Source: Opitutales bacterium | Lineage (GTDB): Bacteria; Verrucomicrobiota; Verrucomicrobiia; Opitutales; UBA953 | DNA length: 64,000 bases | NCBI GenBank assembly: GCA_017440935.1 | Contig: JAFSAO010000004.1 | Location: 1-64,000 of the forward strand | Direction: 5' to 3' | Part shown: piece by piece, positions 18,477 through 27,440 of the stretch | Numbering within the stretch: the first letter of the stretch is position 1 | Layout: every line of letters starts with the position of its first letter | The notes under the pieces: generated by a model | Seen by the model: the letters and a program-made list of their open reading frames with translations, nothing else | Database searches by the model: none | What the model was told of the DNA's origin: nothing | Translations under genes and position numbers: made by a program

Positions 18477-18998
18477 ATGCGTCTCGCTTCTGAAAGTTTT
18501 TCCCGCCCGCTCACAGCCATCGCCGCGATGGCGAAAAATCGCGTTATCGGCAACGGGAACGCGATTCCCTGGCACGTTCCCAAGGATTTTAAATTTTTCA
18601 AACAAACGACGATGGGCGGCATTTTGCTGATGGGACGCAAAACCTACGAATCCATCGGGCGACCGCTTCCCGGGCGCATCACCGCTGTGCTTTCCCGCGC
18701 CGGAAAACTGCCTGCGGGAACGCCGCCGAGCGAAAACCTTTTTTGTATTCGCGAACTTTCCGAACTCGAAAATATCGCGCCGGAGAAGAAAATTTTCGTC
18801 GCCGGCGGAGCTGAAATTTATCACCAACTTTTGCCGCTTTGTTCGGAAATTTTTCTGACAACGATTGATGCCGAACCTGACGGAGACGCGTTTTTCCCGC
18901 CGTTTGAAGAAAATTTCGACGCGGGAACGGAACTGCTCCGCGGCGAAAATTTCGTCATTCGAAAATTCGTAAGGCGGGATGCGTCAAAAAATGCGTAG
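18477..18998 (+). CDS. folA: Dihydrofolate reductase
   Basis: Regenerates tetrahydrofolate with NADPH. The 173-residue product shows LTAIAAMAKNRVIGNGNAIPWHVPKDFKFFK, with the usual catalytic Asp after WHVPK; GRKTYESIGRPLPGR; and the cofactor segment FVAGGAEIYHQLLP. A loop KLPAGTPPSENLF between core strands is coded over a CGGGAACG motif. The ATG at 18477 is chosen over an upstream open frame. The next gene starts 20 bp before this one stops. Confidence 0.95.
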   Translation: MRLASESFSRPLTAIAAMAKNRVIGNGNAIPWHVPKDFKFFKQTTMGGILLMGRKTYESIGRPLPGRITAVLSRAGKLPAGTPPSENLFCIRELSELENIAPEKKIFVAGGAEIYHQLLPLCSEIFLTTIDAEPDGDAFFPPFEENFDAGTELLRGENFVIRKFVRRDASKNA

Positions 18999-19902
18999 CG
19001 CATTAAAAATTTGGTTTTTCTCCGCCGTTTTCGGTGCTTTCGCGTTGCCGGTTTTTGCGGAAACGGAAAATCCGGCGAGCGATTCCTCTGAGGCGGATGC
19101 GTTGATTTCCAAACGCGAAACCGAAACGTTAATTGCCGAACTGACTGCGCTTGCCGAGCGCCGCGAAGCATTTTATGCGGAAGCCGAAACGCTTCCCCAA
19201 AACGAGAGTTCCCGCCGTGCCGCCGATATTGCCGCACGCTTTGAAAATCTTCTCGCACGTTTCCCGGATTCCGTTCCCGTGCTGTTTTTCTTCGCGGAAT
19301 TTTTGCACGACGGCGGGGAAAATGAACGCGCGGAAAAGTTGCTTCTGAAAGCGGAACAGCTGGACGAAACATTTGCTCCCGCGCAATTTTTGCTCGCCGA
19401 AATTCTCGCCGCGCGCGGCGCGGCGACGGAAGCGTTCCCGCGTTTTCGGCGCGGTTTTTCCGAAAATCCGGACGCGGAAAGCGTCGCAGTTTACGGCGAA
19501 TTTTTGTGCGATCATCGCGACGCTTTGCTCGCGGGAAAATGTTTCCCGACGCGTGCAGAGCTGGACGAAAATATGCAACGCGTATTTTTTCTTGCCGCAT
19601 TTCTTTCCGATGGAAATCCGGATTATTGTTGGCGTGCAGCGGAATCGTTTTACGATGTCGAAAATCCGGATTGGGATTGGGCGTTGGCGATGTGGGATTC
19701 GATAGCGCGTTTGCCCGCCGTGGAAAAATCGCCGGAATTGCTTGCAGCCGCGACGCTTCACCGCGCGCGCGTGCTTGCCGAGCTCGGGCGTATCGACGAA
19801 GCAAATACGCTGTTGCGCGAAACGGTCGGCGTTCCCGCGCTGGAGCGTTCCCGCAGGCTGGTTTTTGAAGTCATTAAACGCAAAAGAGAAGAGGGAAATT
19901 AA
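18979..19902 (+). CDS. Exported TPR-like protein of unknown role
   Basis: The 307-residue product starts with a signal peptide (ALKIWFFSAVFGAFALPVFA, cleavage near AFA-ETE). It then has a helical array with TPR character, for example GGENERAEKLLLKAEQLDETFAPAQFLLAEILAARGA and LHRARVLAELGRIDEANTLL. Repeats of this kind mediate protein contacts in the periplasm. It overlaps folA by 20 bp and shares one base with the following M50 gene, so the three are probably co-transcribed. Its partner is unknown. Confidence 0.8.
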   Translation: MRQKMRSALKIWFFSAVFGAFALPVFAETENPASDSSEADALISKRETETLIAELTALAERREAFYAEAETLPQNESSRRAADIAARFENLLARFPDSVPVLFFFAEFLHDGGENERAEKLLLKAEQLDETFAPAQFLLAEILAARGAATEAFPRFRRGFSENPDAESVAVYGEFLCDHRDALLAGKCFPTRAELDENMQRVFFLAAFLSDGNPDYCWRAAESFYDVENPDWDWALAMWDSIARLPAVEKSPELLAAATLHRARVLAELGRIDEANTLLRETVGVPALERSRRLVFEVIKRKREEGN

Positions 19903-20594
19903 TGGAATCTTTGGAGCTGCTGAGATGGGCTGTGATTCAGTTTATCGTTCTTGTGCTGTGTATTTCGCTTCACGAATTCGGGCACGCGTGGACGGCGGAT
20001 AAGCGCGGCGACACGCTTCCGCGTGCGCAGGGACGCGTGACGCTCAATCCCGTTGCGCACATTGATCCGATCGGCACGCTTGCGATTCCGGGAATGATGA
20101 TTTTTCTTCCGCTGTTGTTCGGCGGGCTTCCGTTCGGGCTCATCGGTTGGGGAAAACCCGTGCAGGTTTCTCTCAATAATTCAAAGACGCGTCGTCTCGA
20201 CGATATTTTGATAACGCTTTCCGGTCCGGGAATGAATTTCCTGCTCGCGCTGGTCGGAGCCGTAATCTTCGGCGTGCTTTGGGGAATGAATTCGGAAATG
20301 ATTCCGGAAACGGTTTACGATTTTTTCCTCATGTTCGTTATGGTGAATTGCAGTTTGGCGGTGTTTAACCTGATTCCGCTTCCGCCGCTCGACGGTTCCC
20401 GCGTGTTGCGCTACGCTGTCGGAATGGCTGAGGAAACGTTTAATAAAATCGCGCGAAACGCGTGGTGGATTTTGCTTCTCGCCATCAACATTCCGCCGGA
20501 GAATCCTCTTCTCGGCATGATTTTTCGCCCCGTGGTGGAGTTCGTCGCACGCGGTTTTCTGAGCGTGAGCCAACTCATTTCCGGATTGTTTTAG
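19902..20594 (+). CDS. Site-2-protease-like family M50 membrane peptidase
   Basis: A 230-residue polytopic membrane protein of the zinc-dependent M50 group that lacks a PDZ domain. The zinc site HEFGH lies in the first membrane segment (LCISLHEFGHAWTADK), and the third ligand motif is LPPLDGSRVL near residue 163. The layout matches the compact YwhC-like proteases that cut substrates within or near the membrane. The substrate is unknown; the exported TPR protein immediately upstream could be a partner. The start overlaps the previous stop by one base. Confidence 0.9.
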   Translation: MESLELLRWAVIQFIVLVLCISLHEFGHAWTADKRGDTLPRAQGRVTLNPVAHIDPIGTLAIPGMMIFLPLLFGGLPFGLIGWGKPVQVSLNNSKTRRLDDILITLSGPGMNFLLALVGAVIFGVLWGMNSEMIPETVYDFFLMFVMVNCSLAVFNLIPLPPLDGSRVLRYAVGMAEETFNKIARNAWWILLLAINIPPENPLLGMIFRPVVEFVARGFLSVSQLISGLF

Positions 20595-20604
20595 CGCAAC
20601 GGTT

Positions 20605-21618
20605 TCAGGCGTCGAGATTCACTTTGGTTGAAACGAAATGCTCGTAGGCGCGCGCGTCTGCGAGGCGGCGGGAAAGCTCCGGGTTTTCCGTGCCGGAGAC
20701 GATTTTTGCGATACGCGAAATTCGGGTTTTCGGGAAGTTTTCGCGCCAGCTTTTTTCAAAAAAATCGGTCTGCGTTCCCGCGACGGCGATGAGCAGTTCA
20801 TAGTCTTCGCCGTCGCAAAATGCACGGCGGATTAAATTCCCGCCAAGCGTGCGAGCATCGTCGGAAACCGGAATCGCGTCGAAGTCAAACTCGGCGTGTG
20901 TTCCCGCAGGCAAGAGCGTCGCGTGGTCTTTGAGAAGCCCGTCGGTAACGTCAATACACGCGCGCACGGTGCCTTCGGTCAGGGCGGCGAGAAAACGTCC
21001 TTCGGCTATGCGCGGGCAAAAGTCGAAATGTTTTTTCAAAATGCTACCGCCGAGCGTTCCCGTGACATAGAGAAAATCGCCTTCGCGCGCGCCCGTGCGC
21101 AGGAGCGGATTTTCGGAAAATCCGGTAAGCGCAAGCGTCGCGGAAAAAAATTGAGCTGCGGGAGCCGAAGCGACATCGCCGCCGGAAAGTTCCACGTGAT
21201 ATTCCGCACACGCCTCGGCGACACCGCGCAGAAATCGTTCGAGCCACGCGGCGGAAACGTCTCCGCTCATGACGAGGGCGAGCACGGCATCGGCGGGAAC
21301 GCCGCCCATTGCCGCAATGTCGCTCACGTTGCGGCGAATCAGCTTTTTCCCGGTATCTTCCGGCGAAACGCTTTCGTCAAAATGTTTGGAAAAAATGACG
21401 CTGTCGGTGGTGACAAGGCGCTTGGGCGTTCCCGCAATTTTTGCGGGAAAACTTTCCGGAAGTGCGGGAAGAACCGCGCAATCGTCACCGATCCCGCGCG
21501 GCGCGGGCGGCGAGATTTTGTCAAACGCGGCGCGAATGCGTTCGATAATTTTTATTTCGCCGAGTGCGGCGATGCCCGTCGTAACGTCTTCCGTAAAAGG
21601 AAAATACTTTTTTTCCAT
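20605..21618 (-). CDS. thiL: Thiamine-monophosphate kinase
   Basis: Phosphorylates thiamine monophosphate to the active cofactor. The 337-residue product has GDDCAV near residue 44, TTDSVIFSKHFD, the segment RRNVSDIAAMGG, and DVTDGLLKDHATL, all typical of ThiL and its PurM-like fold. It ends 10 bp from the convergent M50 gene. No TPP riboswitch is seen upstream (21619-21694 is only 76 bp). Confidence 0.93.
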   Translation of the reverse strand: MEKKYFPFTEDVTTGIAALGEIKIIERIRAAFDKISPPAPRGIGDDCAVLPALPESFPAKIAGTPKRLVTTDSVIFSKHFDESVSPEDTGKKLIRRNVSDIAAMGGVPADAVLALVMSGDVSAAWLERFLRGVAEACAEYHVELSGGDVASAPAAQFFSATLALTGFSENPLLRTGAREGDFLYVTGTLGGSILKKHFDFCPRIAEGRFLAALTEGTVRACIDVTDGLLKDHATLLPAGTHAEFDFDAIPVSDDARTLGGNLIRRAFCDGEDYELLIAVAGTQTDFFEKSWRENFPKTRISRIAKIVSGTENPELSRRLADARAYEHFVSTKVNLDA

Positions 21619-21694
21619 GGGGGAATCTTAATACGTCCCCGCGCTTTTTTTAACCACAAAGGAACGGGAGTAAAAGAGGTTTTGGAATTTGCGT

Positions 21695-23659
21695 TTATTT
21701 GCGTTCGGTTAGGGTTTCTTTTTCAAAGTAGAACCAGGCGAGGGCGCGCCATGCGTCGATGAGCGCTTCGCGGCGCGCGGCGGTTTCTTCGGAAACACGT
21801 TCGCCGTAATGGACTTTCGCGTTCCCGTAGAGCGAGCCTCCGTTTTTGTGAAGAACGACTCCCGCGCCGAGCGCACATTCGCGGGAACGGGCTTTTTCCG
21901 AAAAGAGGTTTTCACCGAAGCTCGGATAGACAAATCCTTCCGGCGCGCAGAGAGAAAGTAGCGTCGGAACGATGTCTGCGTGCGTTCCGAAGGGAAGTTG
22001 CGTTCCCGCGGGAATGTCTTTCCCGACAATGACGAAAGGCACTTGTGTCCGTTCGTCGAGCGTAGGCGTTTTGCTCGGGAAATGTCGGGAAAAATGGTCT
22101 CCGGTGACGGCGATAATCGCGTGCGGATCTTCGGCGGAAACGCGGGCGACGAATTTTCCCAGCTCCCGGTCGGCGTATTTGAAGTGGGAAAACGTGTTGA
22201 GCGGAACGGAACCGTCGCTGATTTTTTCGATATTTCCCGAGAGATTTGCCGGGGCGTAACCGAGTTCTTTCAACGGCAAATTATACGGCGGATGATAAGA
22301 TGCGCTCAAAATCAGCGTAAACACGGGCTCGTCTCCGTCTTTTCCCGCCAGATCCGCAAGATGTGAAAAAAGAAAACCGTCGGGAACACCCCATTCGCCT
22401 TTGTATTTTTCCGGACAGTTTTCGACGTCGCTCCCGAGGACGATTTCGTCAAATCCCTGATCTCGCGCGTAGTCTTCAACGTGTTGCCAAAGCCCATAAC
22501 CGCAATATGCGAAACGGGTTTTGTAGCCGAGAGAGCGGAAAATTTTTGCGGTGGCGGTCGGGAGCGCGCGGGCGCCGTTCGGGCGGTAGTTCTGCGCGAC
22601 ATCGATGTGCGGAATGCCCGACATAAGCGTCGTGAGCGTGAGCATTGTTCCGTGGGACGCGGAAGCAAAGTTGTCCGAAGACGCGCCGGCATTTTCCAAT
22701 GCGCGCAGAGTGTCGCACAAATCGTTCCCGGCGTATTTTTCCCGCATCGGCCAGCGGTCGTAGCTTTCCATGACGAAAAGATAGATTCGGCGCGGACGCG
22801 GGGCGGACGGGAACGCGCGCTCATTTTTCTTTAAAATCAAATCGTAAATCGTTTCCGCCGTTCCCGCGCGTTCTCCGTAAATTAACGTAGCCTGTTGCCG
22901 GATGTCTTTCACGAATTCCGGTTGTTTGCCGCCGTTAGAAATTTTCCACGAATCGATTGCCGCGTGTTTGAGCGCGAACGCAGGATTGAGCACGAGTTTG
23001 TTGACGGCGTCGTTTTCGCAAACGGCAGCATCACGCAGACGTGGCGGACGCCGGGAAACGCCGCCCCGATAACAGATGACGGCGATGATAAAAAATGCCG
23101 GAAAAACAACGAGGGCGGTTTTGAGGTTGCGGTTCCTTCGGGCGACAAAGCGAAATACGCGTTTTGCCAGAAAATTTATTCCGAAAACCCAAATTCCGGT
23201 TGCGGCGAGTGCCGCCGTCAGGTAGCGCCCCCAGTGATATTCCTCCGCGATGGTGCCGAAAATCGCGTTGGCGTCGTCGTTCACCACGCCGAGGACCCAA
23301 ATGTTGAATTGGTCGCGATATTCGCAGAAGAACCCGAAATTAACGATTTCAATCAGGATAAAAATTATACCGAAAATGTAGGTGAGCACCGTTCCCGTGC
23401 GCAGAAAAACATTTTTCCGGCGCGGGAACGCAAGGGCGCAAAGCCAGCAGAAAAGAATCGGAGCGGAAAAATAGGCGGCAACCATGAGGTCGAAGCGTAA
23501 CGCCACGCACCATGCTTCCCAGGTTTCCGCCATGAAAAAATCAATTCCGGCGGCAAATTTCCAAAGAACGATTCGACCGATTACTGATAGAATTAAAATA
23601 CAGGCGGCGCACAAAATCCAAAGTGCGAAAAAATACGAGCTGCGTCGAAAAAGACCCAT
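21695..23659 (-). CDS. LTA synthase / phosphoglycerol transferase-like membrane sulfatase-fold protein
   Basis: A 654-residue protein with five membrane segments in the first ~190 residues and an extracytoplasmic alkaline-phosphatase-fold domain. The domain shows YLFVMESYDRWP (metal-binding Glu), the nucleophile region SHGTMLTLTTLMSGIPH, and AVTGDHFSRHF (metal-binding Asp-His). Relatives transfer phosphoglycerol or phosphoethanolamine to envelope glycans or lipids. The ATG at 23659 fits better than a TTG at 23695. A bacterium with an outer membrane would use it for periplasmic glucan or lipid A decoration; the true substrate is unknown. Confidence 0.85.
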   Translation of the reverse strand: MGLFRRSSYFFALWILCAACILILSVIGRIVLWKFAAGIDFFMAETWEAWCVALRFDLMVAAYFSAPILFCWLCALAFPRRKNVFLRTGTVLTYIFGIIFILIEIVNFGFFCEYRDQFNIWVLGVVNDDANAIFGTIAEEYHWGRYLTAALAATGIWVFGINFLAKRVFRFVARRNRNLKTALVVFPAFFIIAVICYRGGVSRRPPRLRDAAVCENDAVNKLVLNPAFALKHAAIDSWKISNGGKQPEFVKDIRQQATLIYGERAGTAETIYDLILKKNERAFPSAPRPRRIYLFVMESYDRWPMREKYAGNDLCDTLRALENAGASSDNFASASHGTMLTLTTLMSGIPHIDVAQNYRPNGARALPTATAKIFRSLGYKTRFAYCGYGLWQHVEDYARDQGFDEIVLGSDVENCPEKYKGEWGVPDGFLFSHLADLAGKDGDEPVFTLILSASYHPPYNLPLKELGYAPANLSGNIEKISDGSVPLNTFSHFKYADRELGKFVARVSAEDPHAIIAVTGDHFSRHFPSKTPTLDERTQVPFVIVGKDIPAGTQLPFGTHADIVPTLLSLCAPEGFVYPSFGENLFSEKARSRECALGAGVVLHKNGGSLYGNAKVHYGERVSEETAARREALIDAWRALAWFYFEKETLTERK

Positions 23660-23815
23660 GAGCGCGAATTTACGCTTCAAAAAAATCCCGCTCAAGTTTT
23701 AAAGTTTCGAAGGACCAAGCGAGGTTTCTAAACCACGGAATTATTTTCAACGCAGAGAACTCAAAGTTTTTTAAGGATGCGAGAAAATCCTAATTCCTAA
23801 TTTTTTACATCTTAT

Positions 23816-23842
23816 GGGAGAAGCGACACTCCTGTCGCTTCC
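23816..23842. repeat. Hairpin repeat (gaagcgac-actcct-gtcgcttc)
   Basis: An 8-bp stem whose reverse complement matches the core of the terminator at 7928-7973. It is followed by an 'aaccacggaacgcacgg' segment that is the reverse complement of bases ~50-80. It is part of the short-hairpin family described under findings. Confidence 0.7.
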
Positions 23843-23925
23843 GCGTGACGCACGAAGTTTTTTGAACCACGGAACGCACGGAAAACACAGAATTACTTTC
23901 TTGGTTTGCTCTCGGATTTTTTCTT

Positions 23926-24037
23926 TTGTCCTTACAGGACGAATTTTGTTTGTCCTCAGACCCAAGGCGCCGTTCGCGTTCCCGCGAACTTGCCGTTGGG
24001 CTATAATCCGAACGGCTTTCAGCCGAAATTTTACGGG
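23926..24037 (-). repeat. Palindrome-rich ~110-bp repeat, copy 1
   Basis: In reverse complement this matches 52515-52630 at high identity. The shared order is cggctgaaagccg hairpin, ggattatagcccaacggcaa, gttcgcg-motif-cgcgaac palindrome, cgccttggg, and ttcgtcctgtaaggacaaaag. The copies lie in opposite orientation 28 kb apart. It looks like a REP- or MITE-type element, or a conserved structured RNA. Confidence 0.85.
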
Positions 24038-24148
24038 AACAACAAAATCTCTCACGGAGACACGGAGTTTAGATGGGAATGAAGCTCTCCTGACCTTCAT
24101 CATTGCGGGAACGAAATAGCGTTCCCGCGAAAATTCGTCCGTCGCGCG

Positions 24149-24170
24149 GGGAAGACAAGAATGTCTTCCC
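24149..24170. repeat. Hairpin repeat (gggaagaca-agaa-tgtcttccc)
   Basis: Perfect 9-bp stem, 4-nt loop, followed by ttccattttt. It could terminate transcripts, but no gene lies directly upstream. It shares wording with the other short hairpins in the window. Confidence 0.65.
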
Positions 24171-24294
24171 TTCCATTTTTCCGGGTAAAAACACACGCTG
24201 AAAGCAAACCAATAACATAGCTTGGGGCAAGCGAGCGAAAGTGAGTCGCCGCTCCAGAAGTTCAGTAATTCCGCGCCGCGAATGGAGCATTGAC

Positions 24295-24313
24295 TTTTTT
24301 TTTGGGGGGGGGG
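24295..24313 (+). repeat. T9-G10 homopolymer run
   Basis: Nine T residues followed by ten G residues about 225 bp before the PEP-CTERM gene start. Such runs are prone to slippage in replication and to sequencing error. It is not inside a recognisable gene. Confidence 0.8.
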
Positions 24314-24342
24314 TGGAGAAGCGGTTTCCAAACCGCTTCCAC
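24313..24342. repeat. Hairpin repeat (gaagcggttt/aaaccgcttc)
   Basis: A nine-base stem around a very small loop, with ggtgga and ccac flanks that extend the pairing imperfectly, then a CGGGAACG motif. No coding role is seen. Confidence 0.6.
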
Positions 24343-24535
24343 GGGAACGCGCAAAGTTTCTAACCACACGGAATTATTTTCAACACCAAGATTTTTTCGG
24401 ATTTCGTGAAAAAGTGCTTGCAGAGGCAGTTTTTTTTTTTGCGAGAATCAAAATAAGAAATTGAGCCATATTTGACGGGAACGGTTTTCGTCGGACTCGA
24501 ATTTTTCTTTTTCAACAACAAACAAACATCTGATA

Positions 24536-25231
24536 ATGAAAAGATATATCACGATTGCTGCACTCCTCGCCGCAGGAACAGCTTTTGCTAACGCGGATTC
24601 GTTGACATTGACGGCTCCCTCTAATGCCCAGCTCGAAAGTGGCAATGGGTATATTGCGTGGGAGGGGGCTGAATTGACTTTAGAAAGTTGGTCTTTGTCG
24701 TTTACTCTCATCGATGTTGCTCTTGCCGACGATCAAGCGGTGTTCTCCACCACCAAGCAGGGCGGCGGGGGCGCAACCGGCTATGTTTTGAAAACGCAAG
24801 CTGACGGTGGGATTGCTCTCAGCGAAACAGATCTCGTTATCGAGAATGTTTTAACCGCCGGTCAAAAGAGCAACGCGATTACAATTTCCTTTGTTGCGGA
24901 CGTACTTGATGATGGTTCTTTCCAAGGAGGAACGTTTTCGTTGACTTATGGAGCTACGACCGTAAGTGAAAAGGTTTCGGGGCTTGCCGATCGTCCGGAT
25001 GCTATTAATGGCGCGACTTCGTTGATTAATGGAGAGCAAACGGGAGAGCAAACGGGATTTGGAACGGCAACATGGTCTTCTCGTTTTTGGACGAATGGCG
25101 GCTCTGAAAAAATTTATGATATTTCTGTCCAAAAGCTTAGTAACAACGTCATCCCCGAACCTTCGGCGTTCGGTATGCTTGCGGGACTTGGTGCGTTGGC
25201 GTTGGTAGTAGCGCGTCGCCGTCGCAAATAA
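24536..25231 (+). CDS. PEP-CTERM sorted exported protein
   Basis: A 231-residue secreted protein. A signal peptide (MKRYITIAALLAAGTAFANA) is followed by a beta-rich, Thr/Ser/Gly-rich body. The C-terminal sorting signal is VIPEPSAFGMLAGLGALALVV with a short arginine tail. In PEP-CTERM systems exosortase cleaves at this signal, placing the protein at the surface or in the matrix. No exosortase gene is in this window. The body has no domain I can name. The gene is lower in GC than its neighbours and lacks the CGGGAACG motif. Confidence 0.88.
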   Translation: MKRYITIAALLAAGTAFANADSLTLTAPSNAQLESGNGYIAWEGAELTLESWSLSFTLIDVALADDQAVFSTTKQGGGGATGYVLKTQADGGIALSETDLVIENVLTAGQKSNAITISFVADVLDDGSFQGGTFSLTYGATTVSEKVSGLADRPDAINGATSLINGEQTGEQTGFGTATWSSRFWTNGGSEKIYDISVQKLSNNVIPEPSAFGMLAGLGALALVVARRRRK

Positions 25232-25261
25232 TTTCTGTAATATATTGATTCATATGATTGG

Positions 25262-25297
25262 CGTTCCCGTGAAGCAATTCGCGGGAACGTTTTTTTT
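25262..25297 (+). terminator. Terminator made of paired CGGGAACG motifs
   Basis: Arms cgttcccg (25262-25269) and cgggaacg (25282-25289), then eight T residues, 31 bp after the PEP-CTERM stop. It has the same design as the terminators at 3783 and 35959. Confidence 0.92.
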
Positions 25298-25323
25298 GTA
25301 TTTGCGCGAGATTTTGTTTCTTT

Positions 25324-25455
25324 GCGCTGCGAGAGCGTCGGGGAGCGAAGGCGCCGTTCCCGCGGCGCGGTTTTGTTTTACCTGTTTCCCCCAAGCTTCG
25401 CTCGTGTTGCTCGCTTCGCATGTTTTTTTTTGTAAAGCATCTTCGATGCTTTTAC
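25324..25455 (+). repeat. Dispersed ~140-bp repeat, copy 2
   Basis: Second copy of the element at 83-225, ending with the same aagcatc-ttcgatgctt hairpin and an A-rich tail. It fills most of the 330-bp spacer before mutL. The remainder shows no gene or clear promoter. Confidence 0.75.
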
Positions 25456-25561
25456 GTTCCCCAAAAAATAACAAAAAGAAAACCTTCTTTCTCTTTTGTT
25501 CCTTTCGGTGAAATCATTTGCGTAGGGCGCGGAATCGGCGTAATTTCCCCAGCAGTTTCTC

Positions 25562-27424
25562 ATGGCACAAATCCGTATTCTTTCTGACAACGTTGCCAAC
25601 CAAATCGCCGCCGGCGAGGTTGTTGAGCGCCCGATGTCCGTCATTAAGGAGTTGCTCGAAAACGCGATAGACGCGGGAGCGACGCGGATTGTCATTGAGT
25701 TTCGCAACGGCGGAAAAAGTTTCATGGCGATTGAGGACAACGGCTGCGGAATGTCGCCCGATCAGGCGTTGCTCGCACTCGAACGGCACGCAACCAGCAA
25801 AATTCGGGAAACGACGGACTTGGACACGATTCACTCCTTCGGTTTTCGCGGCGAAGCGCTTCCGTCGATTGCCAGCGTTTCGCGCTTTGTTTTGCGGACG
25901 CGCCCTGCTGAGGCGGATGCCGGAGCGGAGATTTTGGTCGAAGGCGGGAAATACCGTCATTGCCGCGAAGTCGGCATGCCTGCGGGAACGCGAATCGAAA
26001 TTTCCGGACTGTTTTTCAACGTTCCCGCGCGTTTGAAATTTTTAAAAACGGAAAACACCGAGGCGGCGCATATCACGCGTTGCGTGCGCCTCTATGCGGT
26101 GGCGCATCCGGAAATAGCGTTCACGCTTTGGGAAAACGGACGGGAGATTTTTCGTTCTCCGGCGGGAACGGATTTGCGAGCACGCGTCGGGGCGATTTGG
26201 GGGCGGCAACTTTCGGAGGATTTGGTTCCGCTTTGTGAAAGCGAAGGCATCGGGATGCGCGTTTACGGACTCGTCGGCAAGCCGGGCGTGAGCCGCACAT
26301 CGCGCACGGAAATGGTGACGATTGTCAACGGTCGCCCCGTCGACAATCGCACGATGGCGTATTCGTTGGTCGAAAGTTTCCACACGCTGATTCCGCGCGG
26401 GCGCTATCCGCTCGCTTTTCTTTTTCTTGATATTGACCCGCACGCGGTAGACGTAAACGTGCATCCCGCGAAGCGCGAGGTGCGTTTCCGCAACGAATCC
26501 GCCGTGCGCAATCTCATCATTTCCGCCGTGCTGAAAACGGTCGGCTCTGCGGACGAAGCTCCGGATTCTCCGCCCGTTCCCGCGATGGCGCGCGGGAATT
26601 TTTCCGGAATTTCCGCTCCGGAGCGTGTTTCCGCAGAACCTGCTTCCGAGAAAAAACGGGAAACTTCGCCGCAGGCGAAGACGGTTTCACCGGCGGTTTT
26701 GTCGGCGAGAAGTATCGCACCCGCGCAGGAAACGGTGTCGGCAAATCCCGTTCCCGTGAGCGCCGGGGCGATGACCTCCGCTCCGGAGCCTGTGCCGACG
26801 GTTTCGACGAAACCTTTCCCCGCCCCCGTGGCGAACGCCGTTCCCGCGTGGCGGACGTGGCGTTTTATCGGGCGTTTCGACGGACTTGCACTTTTTCAGG
26901 TTGAAAAAAATTTGCTCGTTTTAAATCCGCGCCTCGCTCTCGAGCGCATCTGGTATGAACGCGCGCTTGAGCGTTTCCGCAAGGCGGAACGGCACGCCCA
27001 GATTCTGCTCATTCCCGAGCCGATAGAATTTGAACCCGTGCTTGCCGATGTGCTTTTGCAAAATATGGAAACGCTTAACGAAGCCGGATTTTGCATTGAA
27101 GAATTCGGACGCAATTTTTTCCGCATTATCGAAGTTCCGGATTGGCTTTCGCCCGATGCCGATGTGAAACGGTGCGTGCGGGATTTGGTGGATCGTATTG
27201 CGCGGCTTCCGGCGGAATTTTCGCGCGGGAACGTCGCTCATGAGACGCTCGCGCACATTGCGGCATCGCACGCTTTGCAAGGGCGCGAAGAAATGAAAGG
27301 AGAAAGCGATTTACGCGAATTACTGAGCGCGCTGTTCGCATCGTCCCAACCGAACGTTAGTCCCAACGGGCAGAAAATCTTCTTTGAAATTTCGCGAGCG
27401 GAACTCAACCGCCGTTTTTCCTGA
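25562..27424 (+). CDS. mutL: DNA mismatch repair protein MutL
   Basis: Couples mismatch recognition by MutS to strand removal. The N-terminal GHKL ATPase shows ELLENAIDAGAT, EDNGCGM, HATSKI and SFGFRGEALPSI. The 620 residues continue through a long Pro/Ala/Val-rich linker (about residues 335-425) coded over several CGGGAACG motifs, to a C-terminal dimerisation domain. That domain lacks the DQHA-X2-E-X4-E nuclease motif; the equivalent place reads NPRLALERIWYE. It should therefore not nick DNA itself. No Shine-Dalgarno site precedes the ATG. Confidence 0.96.
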   Translation: MAQIRILSDNVANQIAAGEVVERPMSVIKELLENAIDAGATRIVIEFRNGGKSFMAIEDNGCGMSPDQALLALERHATSKIRETTDLDTIHSFGFRGEALPSIASVSRFVLRTRPAEADAGAEILVEGGKYRHCREVGMPAGTRIEISGLFFNVPARLKFLKTENTEAAHITRCVRLYAVAHPEIAFTLWENGREIFRSPAGTDLRARVGAIWGRQLSEDLVPLCESEGIGMRVYGLVGKPGVSRTSRTEMVTIVNGRPVDNRTMAYSLVESFHTLIPRGRYPLAFLFLDIDPHAVDVNVHPAKREVRFRNESAVRNLIISAVLKTVGSADEAPDSPPVPAMARGNFSGISAPERVSAEPASEKKRETSPQAKTVSPAVLSARSIAPAQETVSANPVPVSAGAMTSAPEPVPTVSTKPFPAPVANAVPAWRTWRFIGRFDGLALFQVEKNLLVLNPRLALERIWYERALERFRKAERHAQILLIPEPIEFEPVLADVLLQNMETLNEAGFCIEEFGRNFFRIIEVPDWLSPDADVKRCVRDLVDRIARLPAEFSRGNVAHETLAHIAASHALQGREEMKGESDLRELLSALFASSQPNVSPNGQKIFFEISRAELNRRFS

Positions 27425-27440
27425 TTTTCTTGAGAAAAAA

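Larger units (their letters stand above)
23660..24535. other. Long gene-free spacer filled with repeats
   Basis: About 875 bp between the LTA-synthase-like gene and a PEP-CTERM gene contain no credible gene. They hold 'ctaaaccacggaattattttcaac'-type repeats (23728 and 24360), a 'cctaattcctaa' fragment (23788), three hairpins, a 110-bp palindromic repeat with a second copy at 52515, a T9-G10 run, and a head-to-head motif pair at 24103-24129. The frames here are products of the repeats. Confidence 0.75.

Noticed and set aside
20594-21694. TPP riboswitch for thiL
   Set aside because: The 76 bp upstream of thiL are too short and lack the conserved CUGAGA and thi-box elements.
23771-24367. 198-codon frame in the repeat-rich spacer
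   Set aside because: It translates hairpin repeats and the 110-bp palindromic element. Such products are common misannotations.
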